The notes beneath the pieces were generated by a model, which made no database searches, was not told the DNA's origin, and worked only from the letters and a program-made list of their open reading frames with translations. From positions 1 to 33,617 of the forward strand of contig JAUVPZ010000004.1 of assembly GCA_030598395.1 (NCBI GenBank): 33,617 bases of DNA, in the 5' to 3' direction. Source of the DNA: Miltoncostaeaceae bacterium. Its GTDB lineage: Bacteria; Actinomycetota; Thermoleophilia; Miltoncostaeales; Miltoncostaeaceae. Shown piece after piece: positions 20,123 through 31,357 of this stretch; the stretch's first letter is position 1, and the number at the start of each line of letters is the position of its first letter. The translations under genes and the position numbers were made by a program.

Positions 20123-20958
20123 CCGTGCCCCTCCACCACCCGGGGCAGGCTCGCGAGGTCGGCGTGCACGGCCACCTCGGCGAGGCCGGCCTGCCGCCAC
20201 AACCGCTCGGCGGCATCGGCCTGCCCGCAGCCAATCTCGGCGAGCAGCCACCCGTCGGCGGCGAGGTGGCCCGGCGCCTCGGCCGCCAGCCGCTCGAGGG
20301 CCTCGAGCCCGGTCGCGCCGGCCACCAGCGCGTCGGCCGGCTCGAAGGCCAGCTCGGGCGGTGCGGCTCCGAGCTCGGCCTCCGAGAGGTAGGGAGGGTT
20401 CGCGGCGATCAGGTCGAAGCGCCGGCCCGCCACCGCGGCGAACCCGTCGGAGTGGACCCACTCCACGGCGAGGCCGAGGGCGACGCCGTTGCGTTGCGCC
20501 ACCTCCAGCGCCTCGACCGAGCGCTCGAGCGCCGTCACCCGCAGCGCCGGTCCCTCGTCGGCCAGGGCCAGGGCCACGGCTCCCGAGCCGGTGCCCCAGT
20601 CGAGCACCGCCCCGCCCTGCGGGGCGCGTCGAAGCGCCTGCTCGACCAGCAGCTCGGTCTCGGGACGCGGTACCAGGGCCGCCGGGCCCGCCTCGAGCGC
20701 CAGCCCGCGAAACTCACGCGTGCCCACCAGGTGCGCCACCGGCTCCCGCCGCCCGCGCCGGGCGACCAGCTCGCGCGCGGCACGCGTCTCGTCGCGCGTG
20801 AGCGGCCGGTCGTGGCGCGTGTAGAGCTCGATGCGCTCGAGCCCCAGCGCGTAGCTCAGCAGCAGCTCGGCGTCCAGGCGCGGTGAGGGCGATCCGCGCT
20901 CGGCCAGGAAGGCGCTCGAGCGCCGCAGCACCTCGCCGATCGCAAGGGGGCCGCTCAG
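20119..20958 (-). CDS. prmC: Peptide chain release factor N5-glutamine methyltransferase
   Basis: VLDWGTGSGAVALALA, FDLIAANPPYLSEAEL; start uncertain, CTG at 20958 would overlap the upstream stop (CTGA). Confidence 0.93.
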   Translation of the reverse strand: MSGPLAIGEVLRRSSAFLAERGSPSPRLDAELLLSYALGLERIELYTRHDRPLTRDETRAARELVARRGRREPVAHLVGTREFRGLALEAGPAALVPRPETELLVEQALRRAPQGGAVLDWGTGSGAVALALADEGPALRVTALERSVEALEVAQRNGVALGLAVEWVHSDGFAAVAGRRFDLIAANPPYLSEAELGAAPPELAFEPADALVAGATGLEALERLAAEAPGHLAADGWLLAEIGCGQADAAERLWRQAGLAEVAVHADLASLPRVVEGHG

Positions 20959-21613
20959 CGGCGACAGGCCGCCAGCACGAAGTCCGCGAGCGGGCCGTGG
21001 AGGAAGGAGCGCAGGTCGTCGGCGATGTCGGCGAGCTCCGCCGCGTCCCGGAGCGGCTCGACCTGCCCCTCGACCACACGGATGTAGATCCGCGACGGGT
21101 CGCTGTGCGCCGGCTCGATGGCGCACTCGGTGGAGCGCTCTCCTCTGCGGAGCCAAATGCGAATGCCCACCGCCACCTCGTCGCCGCCCAGCACCTCCAG
21201 CCGCTGGGCGTCCACGCGGGCCACGCCGTCGGAGAGGACGGACCGCACCGCCTCGGCGTCGCCGCAGTCCCAGGTAGCCACCAGGGTGACGTCGTCGAGC
21301 CACAGCTCGCCCAGGCGGAAGCGGGCCGACGCCTCCTGTGCCAGGCCAACGGCTCGCTCGGCGCCCTCGCGGTAGCCCAAGGCGGTGGCGGTGCCGCTGG
21401 CGATGCGGCCCGGGCGCAGCACGAACTCCATCGACCCGAACCCGGCGAAGGTGGCGCCGCCCTCAGGCTCATGCTCGAACTCGAGGCGGGTGAGGCCGTA
21501 GCGCTCGCTTGCCGCCGCGAAGAACGCCGCGACCTCGTCGCGCGGCAGGTCCACCTCGTCGTGGCGGGCGGCCAGGCCCAGGTACTCCACCCGCAGCAGC
21601 TCCGGGTCGGGCG

Positions 21614-21617
<4 letters not shown>
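20955..21617 (-). CDS. Uncharacterised protein between prfA and prmC
   Basis: 220-aa ORF overlapping the prfA stop (ATGA) and ending at the prmC start; no recognised family. Confidence 0.8.
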
Positions 21618-22708
<1,091 letters not shown>

Positions 22709-22726
22709 CGGGACGCCCTCCGGCGC

Positions 22727-22939
22727 CTAGCCTCCGCGCCTGCTTCGGGCCAGCTTGCGCTGGAAACGCTCGACCCGGCCGGCCGAGTCGACGAGCTTCT
22801 GCTTGCCCGTGTAGAAGGGGTGGCAGACGTTGCAGATCTCGACCCTGATCTCGGGCTTGGTGGAGCGCGTCTGGAACTCGTTGCCGCACGAGCACCGCAC
22901 GCTGGCGGTGACGTACTCGGGATGGATGTCTGCCTTCAT
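22727..22939 (-). CDS. rpmE: 50S ribosomal protein L31, Cys-containing (zinc) form
   Basis: [62 protein letters not shown]. Confidence 0.97.
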   Translation of the reverse strand: MKADIHPEYVTASVRCSCGNEFQTRSTKPEIRVEICNVCHPFYTGKQKLVDSAGRVERFQRKLARSRRGG

Positions 22940-23000
22940 CGTCTCGCTCCTCGCGCGCTGGCCTCCATGGGAGGGTAGCGCCGACGGGGTGGTGAGGGAC

Positions 23001-23978
23001 TCAGCCGGCCTTGCGCTCTGCGACCAGCTGCTGCAGCTGGGGGACGACCTCGAACAGGTCGCCCACCACGCCGAAGTCGGAGAACCCGAAGATCGGCGCC
23101 TCCTCGTCCTTGTTGACGGCGATGATGACATCGGAGGTCTGCATGCCGACCTTGTGCTGGATTGCGCCCGAGATGCCACAGGCGATGTAGAGGTTGGGCG
23201 ACACCGTCTTGCCAGTCTGCCCCACCTGGTGGGGGTGCGGGTACCAGCCGGCGTCCACCGCGGCACGGCTGGCGCCGACCGCGGCGCCCAGCTCCGCGGC
23301 CAGCGCCTCGACCACCGCGAAGTGCTCGGGGGCGCCCAGCCCGCGCCCGCCGGAGACGATGATGCTGGCCTCCTCGAGGGAGATCACCCCCTCGTCGGTG
23401 GGCTTGCTGGCGGTGACCGCCACGGCTCCGGCGCGCTCGCTGATGCTGACCGGCAGCGTCTCGACCGAGGCCGAGCCGCCGCTCTGCTCGGCGGGGAACG
23501 AGTTGGGCCGCACCAGCGCCAGCGCCAGGTCGCCACTCCAGCCGCACTGCACGATGTTCTGGCCGCCGAAGATGGGCTTGCTGGCCATCAGCGCGCCGCC
23601 GTCGGCCGACAGATCGGTCGCGTCGGCGTTGAGGCCCACGCCCAGCCGCACCGCCAGCGCGGCCGCCAAGTCCTTGCCCATCGCCGTGGCGCCGATCAGA
23701 ACCGCGGACGGCGACTGCTGCTCGATGAGCGGCGCGATGACGTCGACGTGGGGCGCGGCCAGGCCGTTGCCCAGCGCAGCGTCGTCGGCCACGTAGACGG
23801 TCTCGGCGCCGTAGGCGCCCAGCTCGGCGGCGGCGTCGGCCACGCCGCTGCCGGTCACGACGGCCGACAGGGAGCCACCCAGCGGGCCGGCCAGCTCACG
23901 GGCCTTGCTCAGCACCTCCAGGCTGACGCGGCGGTACTTGCCGTTGCGGTGCTCGGCGACGACGAGGATCCCTGGCAC
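23001..23978 (-). CDS. etfA: Electron transfer flavoprotein subunit alpha
   Basis: C-terminal [57 protein letters not shown] start at 23978. Confidence 0.96.
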   Translation of the reverse strand: MPGILVVAEHRNGKYRRVSLEVLSKARELAGPLGGSLSAVVTGSGVADAAAELGAYGAETVYVADDAALGNGLAAPHVDVIAPLIEQQSPSAVLIGATAMGKDLAAALAVRLGVGLNADATDLSADGGALMASKPIFGGQNIVQCGWSGDLALALVRPNSFPAEQSGGSASVETLPVSISERAGAVAVTASKPTDEGVISLEEASIIVSGGRGLGAPEHFAVVEALAAELGAAVGASRAAVDAGWYPHPHQVGQTGKTVSPNLYIACGISGAIQHKVGMQTSDVIIAVNKDEEAPIFGFSDFGVVGDLFEVVPQLQQLVAERKAG

Positions 23979-24025
23979 GGTGCTCTCTTTCCTTTGGTGG
24001 TGGCGGTCGGCTGCTGTCGCCGGAC

Positions 24026-24802
24026 CTAGAGGATCTTCTTCTCGATCAGGAAGTCGAGGATCTGCTGAGCTCCGTCGCCCTCGTCCTTGACCTTCACGCC
24101 GGTCTCCCGCGGCGGCGGGGTCTCGATGCCCAGCACCTTGGTGCCCGCGCCCGCCTCGCCCGCGCCCTCGATGCCGAGGTCGCCGGCGCCCTTCACCTCC
24201 TGGGGCTTCTTCTTGGCGCCCATGATGCCCTTCAGCGAGGGATACCGCGGCTCGTTGATGGCCTTGGTGACGCTGACCACGGCCGGAAGGGCGAACGTGA
24301 CCGTGTCGACCCCCTCGTCGGTCTGGCGGTCCACCGTGGCGTTGCCGCCCTCGACGGCCAGGGTGTTGGCGCTGGTGACCCACACGCGCTGCATCAACTC
24401 ACCCACAGCGGCGGCCATGACGCCGCCGCGGCCGTCGGTGCTCTCGGCGCCGAACAGCACCAGCTCGGCCCCGACGTCCTCGAGCGCCTTCGCCAGCGCG
24501 CGCGCGGTGCCCAGGTAGTCGGAGCCCGCCAGGCCGTCGTCGCTCACCAGCAGCAGGCCGTCGGCACCCATCGCCAGGCCCTGCCGCAGCGAGTCGGTGG
24601 CCTTCGCCGGGCCCATCGACACGAGCACGACCTCCTCGGCCGCGCCCGCCTCCTTGAGGCGGATGGCCTGCTCGACGGCGTACTTGTCGAACTCGTTCAG
24701 CATCTTGTCGCCCGACTCGCGATCCAGGCGGCCGGTGTCGGGGTCGATGCGCTTCTCGGCCGTGGTGTCGGGAACCTCTTTGGCGCAGACGGCGATCTTC
24801 AC
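24026..24802 (-). CDS. etfB: Electron transfer flavoprotein subunit beta
   Basis: KIAVCAKEVPDTTAEKRIDPDTGRLDRESGDKMLNEFDKYAVEQAIRLKE; adjacent etfA. Confidence 0.96.
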   Translation of the reverse strand: MKIAVCAKEVPDTTAEKRIDPDTGRLDRESGDKMLNEFDKYAVEQAIRLKEAGAAEEVVLVSMGPAKATDSLRQGLAMGADGLLLVSDDGLAGSDYLGTARALAKALEDVGAELVLFGAESTDGRGGVMAAAVGELMQRVWVTSANTLAVEGGNATVDRQTDEGVDTVTFALPAVVSVTKAINEPRYPSLKGIMGAKKKPQEVKGAGDLGIEGAGEAGAGTKVLGIETPPPRETGVKVKDEGDGAQQILDFLIEKKIL

Positions 24803-24894
24803 TGAACGGGAGCTCCTGCTCGAGGTCGAGGGCGGCGCGAGGATACGGCCGCGCGCGCTGGCTGACAAGACCGGGACCGCCGGGGGCCCGGGGA

Positions 24895-25668
24895 CTATTG
24901 TCCCGTGAAGGCCGCCTCGCGCTTCTCGAAGAACGCCGCCATGCCCTCGCGCTGGTCCTGCGTGCCGAACATCTCGGCGAACGTGTCCCGCTCGCGCTCG
25001 AGCAGGGCCGCCGCCTCGCCACCGGCCGCCGCGTTGACCATCGCCTTGGCCGCGGTCACGGCCAGCGGGGCCCGCGATGCGATGACGGCCCCCAGGGCGA
25101 GCGCGGCATCGACCAACTCCTCCTGGGGGTGGACCGCGTTGACAAGGCCCGTGCGGTGCGCCTCGTCGGCGCGCACGGCGACCCCCGAGAGGATCATCTC
25201 CTTGGCCACCCCCTCGCCCACCTCGCGCGGCAGCCGCTGCGTGCCGCCCCAGCCCGGGAACACCCCCAGGGTGACCTCTGGCAGGCCGATGCGCGCGTTG
25301 GGCGAGGCGAGGCGCATGTCGCAGGCCAGCGCCAGCTCGCAGCCGCCCCCCAGCGCGAAGCCGTTGACCGCGGCGATGACCGGCCGCGGAAACGACTCGA
25401 TGCGATTCGCCACGTCGTGGCCCAGCTGGGCGAACTCGAGCGCCTGACCCACCGACGCCTCGCGCATGGCCGACACGTCGGCGCCCGCACAGAACGACCT
25501 CTCGCCCGCGCCGGTGATGACCACCGCCCGTAGCTCCGGGTCGGCCTCCACCTCCCCGAGCCGCTCCAGGATCTGCCCCAGCATCTCCACCGTCAGCGCG
25601 TTGAGCGCCTTGGGGCGATTGAGGGTGATCAGCGCGACGGCGTCGCGCCGCTCCAGGTCGACGGGCAC
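24895..25668 (-). CDS. Enoyl-CoA hydratase/isomerase family protein
   Basis: ALITLNRPKALNALTVEM, AVNGFALGGGCELALACDMRLASPNARIGLPEVTLGVFPGWGGTQRLPR. Confidence 0.95.
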   Translation of the reverse strand: MPVDLERRDAVALITLNRPKALNALTVEMLGQILERLGEVEADPELRAVVITGAGERSFCAGADVSAMREASVGQALEFAQLGHDVANRIESFPRPVIAAVNGFALGGGCELALACDMRLASPNARIGLPEVTLGVFPGWGGTQRLPREVGEGVAKEMILSGVAVRADEAHRTGLVNAVHPQEELVDAALALGAVIASRAPLAVTAAKAMVNAAAGGEAAALLERERDTFAEMFGTQDQREGMAAFFEKREAAFTGQ

Positions 25669-25740
25669 CGGGGCAGACTACCCCGTCCGGGGCTGCCATA
25701 TGCTGGACGGCCACGCCGACCCCACCCCCCGAAGGACGCC

Positions 25741-27189
25741 ATGAAGACCACGCTGCGCCGCACGGCCGACCCGCTGAAGACCAACGCCGACCTGCTGGTG
25801 GTCTGCGTGTCGGATCCGAAGAAGCTGGCCGGCCCGGCGCGAGCGGTCGACCGGGCGTTCGGGGGCGCGTTGTCAACCGCGGCCGCGAGTGGCGACTTGG
25901 AGGGGGGCGCCGGCAAGTTGACCGTCTTCCACGCCGGCGACCGCCTGCGCGCCTCCAAGGTGGCCGCGGTGGGCGTGGGCGGCGGCGGCACCGAGGCGTA
26001 CCGCGCGGCGGGGCGCACCGCCGCCGGCGCGCTGAACGGGAAGCGCGCAGCACTCGCCCCCCCACCGAAGGCCACCGAGGCCGAGGTGGAGGCCCTGGTG
26101 GAGGGGCTCGGGGTGGGCGCGTACCGCTTCCAGCGCTTCCGGACCGGCGACGACGCGCGGCGGCCGGACCTGGAGCGCGCCGTCGTGATCTCCGAGGCCA
26201 CCACCCGCGACGGGCTCGAGCGCGTCGAGCGCACCGTCGAGGCGGTGAACGCCGCGCGCGACCTGGCCAACACGCCCGGCAACCACCTGACCCCCGCTGT
26301 GCTGGCCGAGCGGGCGAAGGCGCTGGGGGCCGAGATTCCGGGGCTCACCGTCAAGGTGCTGGGCAGAGCGCAGCTCGAGCGGATGGGCGCCGGGGCGCTG
26401 CTGGCGGTGGCCCGTGGCTCGGCCGAGGACCCGGCCATGATCGTGCTGCGCCACCGCCCGAAGGGCGCCGCCCCCGCACGCGTCCTTGGGCTGGTGGGCA
26501 AGGCGGTCACCTTCGACACGGGCGGCATCTCCATCAAGCCCTCGGGCGGCATGGAGGAGATGAAGCTCGACATGGCCGGCGGCGCGGCCGTGCTCGAGGG
26601 CGCCGCCCTGCTGGCCCGCCTTCAGGTGCCGGTCGAGTTCATCGCGGTGATTCCCGCGGCCGAGAACATGCCCGGCGGGCGCGCCGTCAAGCCCGGCGAC
26701 GTGATCACCGCCATGAACGGCACGACCATCGAGGTCATCAACACCGACGCCGAGGGGCGCCTCGTCCTGGCCGACGGCCTGGCCCACGCCGTGCGCGAGG
26801 GCGCCACCCACGTGGTCGACTTCGCCACGCTGACCGGCGCGATCGTGGTGGCGCTGGGCGAGGTCTACGCCGGCCTGTTCGGCTCGGACGACGCCTGGAC
26901 CGAGGAGGTCCGAGCGGCCGGCGAGGCCTCGGGCGACCTGGCCTGGCACATGCCGATGCACCCCGACTACGACCCGCTGATCCGAAGCCGCGTGGCCGAC
27001 CTGGCCAACGCCGCCAAGAAGCGTCAGGCCGGCCCGGTCTACGCCGCGCAGTTCCTGGCCGAGTTCACCGAGGGCGTGCCCTTCTGCCACGTCGACATCG
27101 CCGGCACCGGCATGGTCGACGGCGCGGGCACCGGCTTCGGCGTCCGGCTCATTCGGGCGTTGGGCGAGGGGGTGGCCTCGGAGCGGTGA
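25741..27189 (+). CDS. pepA: Leucyl aminopeptidase (M17 / PepA family)
   Basis: VGKAVTFDTGGISIKPSGGMEEMKLDMAGGAAV, INTDAEGRLVLADGLAHA. Confidence 0.95.
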   Translation: MKTTLRRTADPLKTNADLLVVCVSDPKKLAGPARAVDRAFGGALSTAAASGDLEGGAGKLTVFHAGDRLRASKVAAVGVGGGGTEAYRAAGRTAAGALNGKRAALAPPPKATEAEVEALVEGLGVGAYRFQRFRTGDDARRPDLERAVVISEATTRDGLERVERTVEAVNAARDLANTPGNHLTPAVLAERAKALGAEIPGLTVKVLGRAQLERMGAGALLAVARGSAEDPAMIVLRHRPKGAAPARVLGLVGKAVTFDTGGISIKPSGGMEEMKLDMAGGAAVLEGAALLARLQVPVEFIAVIPAAENMPGGRAVKPGDVITAMNGTTIEVINTDAEGRLVLADGLAHAVREGATHVVDFATLTGAIVVALGEVYAGLFGSDDAWTEEVRAAGEASGDLAWHMPMHPDYDPLIRSRVADLANAAKKRQAGPVYAAQFLAEFTEGVPFCHVDIAGTGMVDGAGTGFGVRLIRALGEGVASER

Positions 27190-27324
27190 CCGCGGGGCGC
27201 GGCGGCCCCCGCGACGACCTCGCCCGCGGAGGGCCCGGGCTGGACGAGTTGTTCGGCCCGGCCGGCAACGACAACCTGTTCGGCAACGCCGGCGAGGACG
27301 ACCTCGGCGGCGGCGCTCCGGCCC
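27186..27324 (+). pseudogene. RTX (hemolysin-type Ca2+-binding) nonapeptide-repeat fragment
   Basis: Frame reads GGPRDDLAR/GGPGLDELF/GPAGNDNLF/GNAGEDDLG/GGA: four consecutive 27-bp nonapeptide units squeezed between pepA and hisC; GTG overlaps the pepA TGA. Confidence 0.7.
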
Positions 27325-28446
27325 TCAGCCCGAGAGCGCCTCGCCCATCGTGGCGAGCATGCGGGCGTTCTCCTCGGGCCAGCCGATGGTGATACGAAGC
27401 GCCGCCGGCGCGCCGAAGGGGCCCGCGGGCCGCACGATGACGCCGCGCTGCAGGAGTGCCGCGTTGACCGCCGCCGCGCGGTGCGGCGAGCCCAGGTCGA
27501 CCAGGACGAAGTTGGCCGACGAGGGCAGCGGGTCGAGGCCGAGGGCCCGAAGGCCGGCGGCGACCGCGGCGCGCTCGCTCGCGATCAGCGCCATGCGCTC
27601 GGGCAGGTGGGCCGAGCCCTCGGCCAGGCTGGCGATGGCCGCCGCCTGTGCGACGGCGTTGACGTCGAAGGCGTTGCGGACCACCCCCAACGCGGTGACC
27701 AGGGGGGGCGGGCCCACGAGGTAGCCCACGCGCAGACCGGCCAGCCCGTACGCCTTGCTGAACGTCCGAAGCGCGGCGACGGCTCGGCCTTCGCGGACGA
27801 GGCCGACGGCGTCGTGTCCGCCTTCAGGGAGGTACTCGAAGTAGGCCTCGTCGACGACCGGCAGCACATGCTCGGGCAGCCGGTCGAGGAAAGCCGCCAG
27901 CGCGCTGGACCCCACGGCGCCTCCGGTGGGGTTGTTGGGGCTCACCACCACGACGAGCTTGGTCTGCGGCCCGACCTCGTCGGCGAGGGCATCGAGGTCG
28001 TACGCGCCGTCGGCGCCGAGCGGCGCGGTCCGCAGCGTGGCGCCCTGGACCCGCGTGCCCTGTCGCCAGCTGACGAAGGAGGGCCAGCACATGGCCAGCT
28101 CGTCGCCCGGGTCGAGGGTGAGGGTGCAGAGGAACCGGATGAGCGCGTCGATGCCGGCGCCGGGCATGATCTGCGCCGCGTCCACTCCGAGGTGTGCGGC
28201 CAGCGCGTCGCGCAGCGCCCACGCGCCGGCGTCGGGGTAGAGGCGCTGCGCCGGAGCCGCGGCGCGAATGGCCTCCAGCGCCGCCGGCATGGGCTCGAAC
28301 GGGCCCTCGTTCGACGCGAGCTTCACGACCGACTCGATGCCCAGCTCGCGGCGCACGTCGTCGGCCGGGCGTCCTGGCTCGTAGGGCCGCACCCCGGAAA
28401 GCGCAGGACGCGCCAGGCCCTCGGGAAGCCCGTCGGTCTTGGCCAC
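27325..28446 (-). CDS. hisC: Histidinol-phosphate aminotransferase
   Basis: VRPYEPGRPADDVRRELG...VKLASNEGPFEP, VVSPNNPTG, TFSKAYGLAGLRVGYLVG; GTG start at 28446. Confidence 0.93.
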   Translation of the reverse strand: MAKTDGLPEGLARPALSGVRPYEPGRPADDVRRELGIESVVKLASNEGPFEPMPAALEAIRAAAPAQRLYPDAGAWALRDALAAHLGVDAAQIMPGAGIDALIRFLCTLTLDPGDELAMCWPSFVSWRQGTRVQGATLRTAPLGADGAYDLDALADEVGPQTKLVVVVSPNNPTGGAVGSSALAAFLDRLPEHVLPVVDEAYFEYLPEGGHDAVGLVREGRAVAALRTFSKAYGLAGLRVGYLVGPPPLVTALGVVRNAFDVNAVAQAAAIASLAEGSAHLPERMALIASERAAVAAGLRALGLDPLPSSANFVLVDLGSPHRAAAVNAALLQRGVIVRPAGPFGAPAALRITIGWPEENARMLATMGEALSG

Positions 28447-28500
28447 GGCGGAGCACGTTAGCGAACTGCCGAAGGGCCGCGGCCGTGCCAGAATCGGCAC

Positions 28501-29112
28501 GTGGAGCCGGAACGCGATCTGGGACTGTTCCCGCTGGAGTTGGTGCTGCTGCCGGGCGAGCGCGTGCCGCTGCACATCTTCGAGCCGCGCTACCGGCAGC
28601 TGGTGGCCGACTCGGTGCTGGAAGAGCAGCCGTTCGTGCTGGTGCGCGCCGAGGACGGGCGCGCGGCCCGTGTGGGCTGTGCCGCGCGCTTCGCCACGCT
28701 CGTGCGCCGATTCGAGGACGGGCGCATGACCGTCCTCGCCCAGGGCGAGCGGGCCGTCGAGATCGGCGACGAGACCGAGGGGCGCCTGTACGACTCCGCG
28801 CGGGTGCGCCCCCTCACCGACGAGGAGACCACCTCCGACGCCCGTCTGGCGGAGCGCGTGGAGTCGGTCTTTCGCGAGCTGACAGGGGTGGAGGGCGCGC
28901 TGCCCGCCCCCGAGGGGGTGCCGCGCTCCTACGGCCTGGCCGGCGCGCTGGAGTTGCCCGACGACGCCAAGCAGCGGCTGCTGGAGTCGCGCCGGGAGGA
29001 CGAGCGCCTCGCGCTGCTGGCCGAGCTGCTGGAGGGCGCTCGCGAGGGTGCGACGCACGCGCGGCTGGCCGCCCGGCGCGCACAGGGCAACGGTCGGGTG
29101 GTGGCGCCATAG
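28501..29112 (+). CDS. LON peptidase substrate-binding-domain protein
   Basis: GLFPLELVLLPGERVPLHIFEPRYRQLVADSV; GTG start. Confidence 0.92.
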   Translation: MEPERDLGLFPLELVLLPGERVPLHIFEPRYRQLVADSVLEEQPFVLVRAEDGRAARVGCAARFATLVRRFEDGRMTVLAQGERAVEIGDETEGRLYDSARVRPLTDEETTSDARLAERVESVFRELTGVEGALPAPEGVPRSYGLAGALELPDDAKQRLLESRREDERLALLAELLEGAREGATHARLAARRAQGNGRVVAP

Positions 29113-29132
29113 CCCGCGCGGTCACCCTCCCG

Positions 29133-29996
29133 GTGGAGGAGGGCTACGCCCGGCTGCGGGAGGGCGGCCCGGTGGGGGTGCGCGGCGAGGCCGCCGTCGC
29201 CTGGGTGGAGGGTCCCGACGCCGCCGGCTTCCTGCACGGGCTGCTGACCCAGGACGTCCAGGCCATCCGGGTGGGCGAGACGGCAGCGGCGCTGCTGCTG
29301 GACGCCAAGGGGCGCATCCAGAGCGGCATGCACGTGCACCGACAGGCAGACGACGGGTTCACGCTGGTGATGGACGCGGCGCTGGGCCCGCCAACCCTCG
29401 AGGCCCTGGAGGGCTTCCTGTTCTCGGAGGACCTCGACCTGCTGGGCCCGGAGTCGTCGGCGGCGCTGACCGTGGCCGGCGTGGAGCCGGCGGCGGCGGG
29501 CGAGACGGCCGACCTGGTGCTGCCGGGCGCAGTGCCCGGCACGCTGGAGTTGCTCGTCGACGAGGCCGACGTCGCGCTGGCCGCGCTGGGGCTGGCGGAG
29601 GCGCCGCCCGCAGCCCTCCTGGCACAGCGCATCGAGGCCGGCGTCCCCGCGATCGGGGTGGACACGGGCCCGGCCACGCTGGTTCAGGAGACGGGCCTCG
29701 AGGACGTGGCCGTGTCGTTCGGCAAGGGCTGCTACCTGGGACAGGAGACCGTGGCGCGCGTGGCCCACCGCGGCGGGGTGCGCCGCGCGCTGCGCGGCCT
29801 GGCGCTGGGAGCGCCCGCCGGGCCGGGCGCCGAGGTGTTCGCCGGTGAGGCGGCCGCCGGCGCCATCACCACCGCCGCCATGAGCCCCCGGCACGGGCCC
29901 ATCGCGCTGGCCATCCTGCGCCACGAGGCGGAGCCCGAGAGCGCGGTGATGGTGGAGGGCACGGCCGCGACCGTGGTCGAGCTGCCGTTCTCGTGA
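29133..29996 (+). CDS. YgfZ/GcvT-domain folate-binding protein
   Basis: GPDAAGFLHGLLTQDV and signature KGCYLGQETVARVAHRG; start uncertain (GTG 29133). Confidence 0.9.
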   Translation: MEEGYARLREGGPVGVRGEAAVAWVEGPDAAGFLHGLLTQDVQAIRVGETAAALLLDAKGRIQSGMHVHRQADDGFTLVMDAALGPPTLEALEGFLFSEDLDLLGPESSAALTVAGVEPAAAGETADLVLPGAVPGTLELLVDEADVALAALGLAEAPPAALLAQRIEAGVPAIGVDTGPATLVQETGLEDVAVSFGKGCYLGQETVARVAHRGGVRRALRGLALGAPAGPGAEVFAGEAAAGAITTAAMSPRHGPIALAILRHEAEPESAVMVEGTAATVVELPFS

Positions 29997-31162
29997 GCGC
30001 CACCGACGCCGACCTCTACCTGCTGGACGAGCTCCTCACCGGCGAGGAGCGGGCGGTGCGCGACCGGGTGCGAGCGTTCTGCGACCGCGAGGTGCGGCCG
30101 GTGATCAACGACTACTGGGAGCGGGCCGAGTTCCCCCACGCCCTGCTGCCGGGGCTGGCAGAGCTCCACATCGCCGGCGGCACCATGGCCGAGCACGGCG
30201 GGCCGGGCATGTCGGCGCGCGCGGCCGGCCTGGTGGCCATGGAGCTGGCGCACTGCGACGGCAGCATCAGCACCTTTCACGGCGTCCACAGCGGACTTGC
30301 CATGCGCACCATCGCCATGCTCGGCTCAGCCGGGCAGCGCGCGCGGTGGCTGCCCGCGATGGCCCGGCTGGAGCGGATCGGGGCCTTCGCGCTGACCGAG
30401 CCCGACCACGGCTCCGACGCGGTCAACCTGGAGACCACCGCGCGCCTCGAGGGGGACGCATACGTCCTTCGGGGCCGCAAGCGCTGGATTGGCAACGGCA
30501 CGTTCGCCGACCTGGTGATCGTGTGGGCGCGCGACGACGAGGGCGACGTGGGCGCGTTCGTGGTGGAGCGCGCCGAGGATGACGGCTTCGACGCCACGGC
30601 CATCACCGGCAAGATCGCCAAGCGCGCCTCGCTGCAGGCCGACATCGTCCTCGACGGGGTCCGCGTGCCGGCCGCCAACCGGCTGGACGGCGGGCGCTCG
30701 TTCGCCGACACCGCGGCGGTGCTGACCGCCGCGCGCCCCGGCGTGGCCTGGGGCGCGCTGGGCCACGCCGCGGCCGCCTACGAGGTGGCCTTCGGCTACC
30801 TGAGCCAGCGCGTCAGCTTCGGACGCCCGCTGACCGGGCACCAGCTCGTACAGGCACGGCTGGCCGAGATGCTGGGCGAGATCACCGCGATGCGCCTGGT
30901 GTGTCTGCGCCTGGCCGACCTGGCCGAGGAGGGTCGACTGACGGCGGCGATGGCGTCGCTGGCCAAGATGCACAACGCCCGCAAGGCCCGGGCCGTGGTG
31001 TCGGCGGCCCGTGATCTTCTGGGCGGCAACGGGATCCTGCTGGAGTACCACGTGGCCCGGCACTTCCTTGACGTGGAGGTGGTCTCCACCGTGGAGGGGA
31101 CCGACTTCATACAGTCGCTGGTAGTCGGCCGCGAGATCACCGGCATCTCAGCCTTCAGCTGA
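29993..31162 (+). CDS. Acyl-CoA dehydrogenase (glutaryl-CoA dehydrogenase-like)
   Basis: FALTEPDHGSDAVNLETTA, YLSQRVSFGRPLTGHQLVQ, DLLGGNGILLEYHVARHFLDVEVVSTVEGT; GTGA overlap with upstream gene. Confidence 0.93.
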   Translation: MSATDADLYLLDELLTGEERAVRDRVRAFCDREVRPVINDYWERAEFPHALLPGLAELHIAGGTMAEHGGPGMSARAAGLVAMELAHCDGSISTFHGVHSGLAMRTIAMLGSAGQRARWLPAMARLERIGAFALTEPDHGSDAVNLETTARLEGDAYVLRGRKRWIGNGTFADLVIVWARDDEGDVGAFVVERAEDDGFDATAITGKIAKRASLQADIVLDGVRVPAANRLDGGRSFADTAAVLTAARPGVAWGALGHAAAAYEVAFGYLSQRVSFGRPLTGHQLVQARLAEMLGEITAMRLVCLRLADLAEEGRLTAAMASLAKMHNARKARAVVSAARDLLGGNGILLEYHVARHFLDVEVVSTVEGTDFIQSLVVGREITGISAFS

Positions 31163-31187
31163 CCCCGTTGGAGGCCCGCCGGCCTCG

Positions 31188-31328
31188 CTAGCTGACCGGG
31201 ATCGCGCTGAAGCAGAGGTCGTTGCCGGCGCCGCCCAGGGCAAGGTCACCGGCGCCCGGGCCGCCGCGCAACACCTCGTCGCCGCCCTGACCGGCCAGCG
31301 CGTCGTTCGGAGCCGACCTGGACGGCGG
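31188..31328 (-). pseudogene. RTX-repeat protein C-terminal remnant
   Basis: Minus strand reads NDALAGQGGDEVLRGGPGAGDLALGGAGNDLCFSAIPVS*; frame closed upstream by a TAG at 31329-31331. Confidence 0.65.
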
Positions 31329-31357
31329 CTACGCCGGGCCTCAGAGGGGGACACGCG

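Noticed and set aside
25873-27090. 405-aa minus-strand ORF inside pepA
   Set aside because: Antisense shadow of a well-supported M17 aminopeptidase
27325-29058. 577-aa extended HisC ORF
   Set aside because: HisC homology begins near the GTG at 28446; the N-terminal extension is antisense to the LON-domain gene
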